Shown: one piece after another, positions 60,115 through 64,000 of the stretch
How the letters are laid out: the number at the start of each line of letters is the position of its first letter
How positions within the stretch are numbered: the first letter of the stretch is position 1
Assembly (NCBI RefSeq): GCF_002291425.1
Contig: NZ_CP014136.1
Location: forward strand, 3,224,001 to 3,288,000
Origin: Gibbsiella quercinecans
GTDB taxonomy: Bacteria > Pseudomonadota > Gammaproteobacteria > Enterobacterales > Enterobacteriaceae
Length of the DNA stretch: 64,000 nt
Direction of reading: 5' to 3'
Notes under the pieces: generated by a model
What the model saw: the letters and a program-made list of their open reading frames with translations, nothing else
Databases searched by the model: none
What the model was told of the DNA's origin: nothing
Program-made: the position numbers and the translations under genes

Positions 60115-61776
60115 ATGGGATACAAAGTGGGATACAGTTTGAGACACGCCGACGGTTGTTCCCTCCCTTATACCGCCCGGCGCAATGGGATTTACTACCT
60201 CCATATCAGGTTGCAAAATGACCGTTTCTTTCGGTGTTCGCTGGGAACAGACAGCCCCCGGCGCGGTCGGTTTATGGTTTCGCGCCTTGAGCCTTACATT
60301 TCGTTACTGAAACTTGGTAGGATAAATCGCGAACGTCTTCAACGGATTGTTTTGAGAATGAAGAAACTGACCCAGCATGATATCGATGAGTTTGTAACCG
60401 GGCTGAACGCGGAAATTTACGACTATGTAGAGTCAATCCCGGCTGATGTACGGCTCGAGGTGTTGGAGGGGGAAACGACGCCGACGCCGGTTCCGATGAA
60501 ACATGGCTCAGCCTCATTCTTCAAGAACTACTATGAGAATACCTTCTTCAACGGTGATGAGTCCGCGACAGAGGTCTATTTCAAGAAAGCCTTGGCGACG
60601 GCCTTTGACATCGCCGGTATGGAGAAAGCGATCGCGGACGCCGCGTCAAAATACAGTGTCCTTCTCCATCAATCTCAGGAAGCCCACCTCGCTTTTCTCG
60701 ATCGGGATATCTCCGGATACCGGCAAATTCTCAGCGCCATGAAACCAGTTGCTGTACCTGTCGCGCCAACCATTTCCGCCTCGGCGTACAGTGAACCAGA
60801 AACGCCCGAGTTGACGTTAGCGCAAGCGATAGAGGGATTCTTGAAGTTTAAATCTGACTGGAAACCCAAGATCCGGCAGAACAACGAAAAATATCTGGAA
60901 ATCATTAAAGAAGTGCTGGGGACTGATACGCCAGTAACGAAGATTACGCGGCGTGATATCAAAAACCTTCTTGAAGTCGTGGAAGGGCTACCACGGCAAA
61001 ACAAGACCGCCTATAAGGGGAAAACCGCCAGGCAGCTTATCGAGCTTGATGATATCCCGAGTGGGGATTTGATCTCGTCCAAAACAGTTAAAGACTATCT
61101 GAAGATCTGTCAGGGGCTGTTCTCTACTTACCTAACCGGTGATCAGAACGTACTTCCCGCTTCACCGACTAACAATGTTCGTTATGAGGCGAACAGCACC
61201 CGTTATGGCGACTATAGCCTGGCGGAAATGCGTAGGTTAGTGTCGCATTTTATGACGTTAGACGGTTGGAAAAAATGGTCATTACTCCTGCTGGCCTACA
61301 CCGGCGCACGTCGGAGTGAAATTACTTCCTTGACGGTTGGGGATGTTCGGTTAGACGAGGATTCAAATCGCCATTACATCATGATTGGGCAAAGCAAGAC
61401 TGATGCCGGAATACGGCGGGTGCCTTTGTCCAAGTGTATTTTGGATATGGGATTTCTGACCTATCTGGAAGGCCGGCGGAAGCAGGAAAAAATCTTCCCT
61501 GAGATCACCTACGCTAACCAACTGTCCAAGGTTTTTCATGGCATCCGTGACGATTTGGAAATTCCTTACCTGAATGATTTTAAAGAGCGCCGGGTGATCC
61601 ATTCCCTGAGACATACTTTCATTACAGCAGTTAGTAAAAAGCATATTACGCCGCTCGTTCAGCGGTTCGTCGGTCATGAACTATCAAACATAGGACAGAC
61701 TCAGGGCTATACTCACCTGAACAGCTTTACCGTGACTGACCTGCTACCTATCGCCGACGCCATCAACTGGCAATGA
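60115..61776 (+). CDS. Tyrosine recombinase (integrase) of the element
   Basis: 553-residue site-specific recombinase. Catalytic residues can be placed: Arg399 (YTGARRSEITSL), Lys428 (QSKTDAGIRRVPLS), His496 and Arg499 (HSLRHTF), His521 (FVGHEL) and the nucleophile Tyr532 (QGYTHLN). The N-terminus resembles the arm-binding domain of the DUF6538 group (TARRNGIYYLHIRLQ; SLGTDSPRRGRF). A core-binding SAM-like domain lies at about 230-345. The start at 60115 has only a weak ribosome site; it sits 48 bp after rnpB and may be reached by transcription from the rnpB promoter. Confidence 0.9.
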   Translation: MGYKVGYSLRHADGCSLPYTARRNGIYYLHIRLQNDRFFRCSLGTDSPRRGRFMVSRLEPYISLLKLGRINRERLQRIVLRMKKLTQHDIDEFVTGLNAEIYDYVESIPADVRLEVLEGETTPTPVPMKHGSASFFKNYYENTFFNGDESATEVYFKKALATAFDIAGMEKAIADAASKYSVLLHQSQEAHLAFLDRDISGYRQILSAMKPVAVPVAPTISASAYSEPETPELTLAQAIEGFLKFKSDWKPKIRQNNEKYLEIIKEVLGTDTPVTKITRRDIKNLLEVVEGLPRQNKTAYKGKTARQLIELDDIPSGDLISSKTVKDYLKICQGLFSTYLTGDQNVLPASPTNNVRYEANSTRYGDYSLAEMRRLVSHFMTLDGWKKWSLLLLAYTGARRSEITSLTVGDVRLDEDSNRHYIMIGQSKTDAGIRRVPLSKCILDMGFLTYLEGRRKQEKIFPEITYANQLSKVFHGIRDDLEIPYLNDFKERRVIHSLRHTFITAVSKKHITPLVQRFVGHELSNIGQTQGYTHLNSFTVTDLLPIADAINWQ

Positions 61777-61888
61777 GCGGGATGGTAAATCACAAAAACA
61801 ACATTAATGCAAATGAAAATATTCTCAATTTGTGCCTTTTGTGATAAAATCATTATAGGCCAATAAATTAGACAAAACAGAGGACACC
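61777..61888 (+). promoter_or_regulatory. AT-rich control region ahead of the mini-Fur gene
   Basis: 112 bp, much richer in A/T than its surroundings. It contains TGATAAAATCATTAT (61842-61856), with TGAT/ATCA inverted halves, and AATGAAAATATTCTCAAT (61812-61829). Both look loosely like Fur boxes but neither matches the 19-bp consensus closely. AGAGGA lies 5 bp before the TTG start. Confidence 0.4.
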
Positions 61889-62233
61889 TTGAATGTAACA
61901 TCACTGCCAGCCGCTTTCGTACCTCCCACTGACGCCGAACGCCTTAATCTGGCAACAGTTTTAAATTCCGTTGACCTACGCGCAACGACCCCGCGAATTA
62001 ACGTTCTCCACTATCTGAATATCGCAGATGTACCAGTGCCAGCCGAAACAGTAAGCCGCTGCGTTGGCCTGCCGCTTTCTACGACATACAGGGCGCTCAC
62101 CGCGCTGGAGATCAACCACCTGGCCGGAGTGACGTTTAGTCGAGCCGCTGTTACGCGTTGGTTCCGGTTCCTCCCGGATACTCCCCAGCATTGCTCGGCG
62201 TGCGGGCAGAGTTTTTACGGCGAATACGCCTGA
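61889..62233 (+). CDS. Miniature Fur-like winged-helix protein
   Basis: 114 residues starting with TTG (61889). Residues about 30-80 align with the Fur DNA-binding domain: LRATTPRINVLHYL corresponds to LKVTLPRLKILEVL in E. coli Fur, and LSTTYRALTALEINHLAGV to LATVYRVLNQFDDAGIV. It then has WFRFLPDTPQHCSACGQSF, which fits the Fur H-x-C-x2-C zinc segment, and stops. The dimerisation domain of Fur is missing, so metal sensing and dimer formation cannot work as in Fur. Possible roles are a DNA-binding regulator of the element or a competitor of host Fur. It is the first gene after the integrase. Confidence 0.7.
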   Translation: MNVTSLPAAFVPPTDAERLNLATVLNSVDLRATTPRINVLHYLNIADVPVPAETVSRCVGLPLSTTYRALTALEINHLAGVTFSRAAVTRWFRFLPDTPQHCSACGQSFYGEYA

Positions 62234-62386
62234 CCCCCTGGCAGCACCACACCGGAACAGCAACCGGACACACACCACACAAACACTGACGAGATGGCCG
62301 CACTAACGGTCACATCAAATGACGCTCACCAGGGAGCGCCAGCAGGCCGCTATGCCCTTTTTTAAACCGATTACAGAGGATACCCA

Positions 62387-62890
62387 ATGACAAAGAAGAC
62401 CGCTCAGACCGCTGCTGACAGCGATTTACAGGCGTTTATGACTGAGGCAGCAGAACGTTTTAAACCCGACGCCGCCGCGCTGGCCGCGCGTATTGATACC
62501 GCCGTTCAACGCTATACAGCCACCAGCACAACCCAACGGCTCAACGCGCCCGCGCCCCTGGCAATGCAGCAGCTACAGGAACGGATTCTGGAAGGGTGGC
62601 GATATGATATCGGCATTCCCCAATCCGTTTACGTTGCCGGTACGGGGAATATGAGTATCACGCTTCGCAAGCCAGAGATGTTGGTGGAAAAGGAAATTGC
62701 TGACCTCAAGCACCAGGTCGAAAATAGCTACCACAACGAACTCGCCGCCGCGTTGGAACGCGAGGTTGATAAGCTGGTGCAGGACGCCGCCAACGAGGCA
62801 CTGCGCCGTGCAGAGGAGGCAGTCTCAGCAGAACAGGCCGATATGCGGCAGCGCCTCAAAGAGATGCTCCTGACCGGGGCGACCGTATGA
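62387..62890 (+). CDS. Hypothetical protein of the element, coiled-coil C-terminus
   Basis: 167 residues from ATG 62387 with AGAGGA 6 bp upstream. I do not recognise the family. It is Ala/Gln/Glu rich. The middle (RILEGWRYDIGIPQSVYVAGTGNMSITL) looks like a small folded part, and residues about 100-165 (LVEKEIADLKHQVENS to MRQRLKEMLL) form a strong heptad-type helix. No membrane segment or signal. It overlaps the next small gene by 4 bp. Confidence 0.6.
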   Translation: MTKKTAQTAADSDLQAFMTEAAERFKPDAAALAARIDTAVQRYTATSTTQRLNAPAPLAMQQLQERILEGWRYDIGIPQSVYVAGTGNMSITLRKPEMLVEKEIADLKHQVENSYHNELAAALEREVDKLVQDAANEALRRAEEAVSAEQADMRQRLKEMLLTGATV

Positions 62891-63021
62891 AAGTTACCAG
62901 GATAAAAAGCGGGCCACCAGCGCCCGCACATCTCGACCCGGACGCGCTGGAAAAGGCTATCGCCGCCGCTCGCAAAATCCGGGAAGCCAACCCAGACAGA
63001 TATAAATCCTTACCTGTCTAG
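62887..63021 (+). CDS. Small basic protein of the element (44 residues)
   Basis: Starts ATG 62887, overlapping the previous stop (ATGA), which implies translational coupling. Sequence begins MKVTRIKSGPPAPAHLDP and ends NPDRYKSLPV, with a helix DALEKAIAAARKIREA between. The family is not recognised. Coupled start and plausible codon use are the evidence that it is real. Confidence 0.5.
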   Translation: MKVTRIKSGPPAPAHLDPDALEKAIAAARKIREANPDRYKSLPV

Positions 63022-63163
63022 CCGAAACTTTTCTGAGTAAAAAATCTGGCAATAAGTATATCTCCGCGTCAGTAGTGGCGCGGCATAGGACGATTTTACC
63101 CATTCGATAAACGTACTGGTTTTTATTAATACCTGTACATACCAACCATCAACTGGAGGAACA

Positions 63164-63827
63164 TTGACTCATGCAGTAACCCGCCATTATGACAACGGCA
63201 GATATCATCTTATCCACTCAGATAGCTACACCTTCAACAACAAAGAATACAACCTGAATTTCAAACCTGACAGCAAGCGTCACGCGCCGATCCGCCAGGA
63301 GATAATGGACACCTTCATTACCCAGATCTGCGCGATGCAGTCCCATTACAGCAAAGTATTCGCCTTCCGGTTCGACCTGTCAGTCCCGGCAGGAATGCCC
63401 GTATCAGAGAGCAACAAATTAATCAGCGACTTGTTTACCCGATTGCGTGGCAAGTTTACCGCCAAGCGCTGGAATGGACAGCCGATCAAGAAATTTGCAT
63501 ACGGTTGGGTTAGGGAAAAAGAGAAGGCAAAACAGGTTCATTACCACTGCTGGCTCGCCTTGCCGCACTTTCAGGTCAGAGCTGCCGGATTCGGCAATGA
63601 GGGTACATTCGGACTGATAAGCACACTCTGGAGTGAACTGACAACCCAGGCTGGTCGCGTCACACCTATGTGATGACTCGTACACTATAAGCCGTGAAGA
63701 TCACTCATCGCTGGTAGAACTGGTTGAGCGGGTCTCATACTTGGCTAAGGCGCGTGGAAAATATTCCACTGGGGACGGGCAGCGAATGTTTTCGGCCTCA
63801 AAGCTGAGAATAAAGGCCAATGCTTAA
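63164..63827 (+). pseudogene. Inovirus Gp2-like (YagK/YfjJ-type) protein, frameshifted
   Basis: The first frame starts at TTG 63164 (GGAGGA 3 bp upstream) and runs 169 residues to TGA at 63673. It has the family features FRFDLSVPAGMP, RLRGKFTAKRWNGQPIKKFAYGWVREK and VHYHCWLALP, an H-x-H motif like rolling-circle initiators of the HUH type. The C-terminal family part continues in the +1 frame, for example YTISREDHSSLVELVERV and SYLAKARGKYSTGDGQRMF, and stops at 63827. The frames join near 63660-63670, consistent with one extra base in GTCACACCT. Unless this is a sequencing error or programmed shift, the gene is broken after the HxH motif. In intact homologues it is taken as a replication initiator of satellites or filamentous phages. 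Confidence 0.75.
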
Positions 63828-64000
63828 CCGGGTTCGACTCCACCGGGCCAGCCTTACTCACACGAAAAATTGCTACAAAGCATATTCCCATGACAAATTT
63901 GTCGCCAGCAGGCACAGCAATGCCCGCAGCAATCTACATGACGCCGGTTTTCCCAGATTAAATGCGTGAATAACCCTTCTTAAAACAAAAAAATCCCCGC
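63828..64000. other. Element DNA after the Gp2-like pseudogene, no gene seen
   Basis: 173 bp to the window edge. It has no convincing reading frame. It contains GGTTCGACTCC (63831-63841), identical to a tRNA T-loop consensus, but the flanking bases do not form a T-stem and no cloverleaf is present. The last bases (AAAAAAATCCCCGC) may begin a terminator or hairpin cut by the edge. Confidence 0.4.

Larger units (their letters stand above)
60068..64000. mobile_element. Left part of an integrated element at rnpB
   Basis: A tyrosine recombinase gene starts immediately after rnpB and is followed by small phage/satellite-type genes with TTG starts, lower G+C and an AT-rich promoter zone. This contrasts with the core genes before it. 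The element continues past the window, so the right attachment site and full content are not visible. The attachment site is assumed to lie in or just after the rnpB 3' end. Confidence 0.75.

Noticed and set aside
63827-63855. tRNA-like T-loop string GGTTCGACTCC at the window end
   Set aside because: The bases on either side pair for only two positions, and no acceptor, D or anticodon arm can be drawn upstream.

Overview
The window is chromosomal DNA from an enterobacterium. Nearly every core gene (aaeB, pmbA, the npr-rapZ-ptsN-hpf-rpoN-lptBAC-kdsCD cluster, mlaFEDCB, murA, degS/degQ, rplM-rpsI, sspAB, gltBD, arcB, lpoA, rnpB) reads as a close relative of its E. coli counterpart. The high G+C, the gene order (pmbA-cybC beside aaeB, and murA convergent with degS) and the Serratia/Yersinia-type palindromic repeat suggest Serratia or a close relative. 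The species cannot be settled from this sequence.

Layout. 1-5.8 kb: truncated aaeB, a secreted barnase-like RNase with its barstar inhibitor, darP, pmbA and cybC. 5.8-19.6 kb: an accessory sugar-catabolism block made of two back-to-back units. The minus-strand unit is a fructose-family PTS (EIIA, EIIBC) with a class II aldolase and a PRD antiterminator-type regulator. The plus-strand unit (10.7-19.6 kb) holds a stand-alone PRD protein, a glycine-rich SFCGS protein, a DUF4312 protein, two membrane proteins (DUF4311, DUF4310), an amidohydrolase/deacetylase, DgaE-like and DgaF-like enzymes, a periplasmic lactonase and a second PRD regulator carrying EIIB-like and EIIA-like domains. 19.7-33.3 kb: nitrogen PTS, rpoN, LPS transport and KDO genes, the Mla phospholipid pathway and murA. 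33.4-44.6 kb: envelope proteases, division factors, ribosomal proteins, stringent starvation proteins, a DeoR regulator divergent from a class III aminotransferase, then gltD. 44.6-59.6 kb: gltB, yhcC, arcB with the sRNA ArcZ on the opposite strand, elbB, mtgA, a triplicated repeat, dolP, diaA, yraN, lpoA and rsmI. 59.7-60.07 kb: rnpB (RNase P RNA). 60.1-64 kb: the left end of an integrated element starting 48 bp after rnpB, with a tyrosine recombinase, a miniature Fur-like protein, two unknown small proteins and a frameshifted inovirus-Gp2-like gene with an HxH motif.

The most interesting region is the 10.7-19.6 kb operon. Its enzymes predict removal of an N-acyl group from an amino-sugar acid, ammonia elimination to 2-keto-3-deoxy-6-phosphogluconate, and aldol cleavage to pyruvate and glyceraldehyde-3-phosphate. 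The enzymes DgaE and DgaF act on phosphorylated substrates and the regulator is of PTS type, yet the operon has no recognisable PTS permease or sugar kinase. The four uncharacterised proteins (SFCGS, DUF4312, DUF4311, DUF4310) are therefore the likely uptake, and possibly phosphorylating, system. This is inference from context.

The second point of interest is the rnpB-linked element. It appears to have separated rnpB from its usual terminator and carries a Fur domain cut down to its DNA-binding half plus one CxxC motif.
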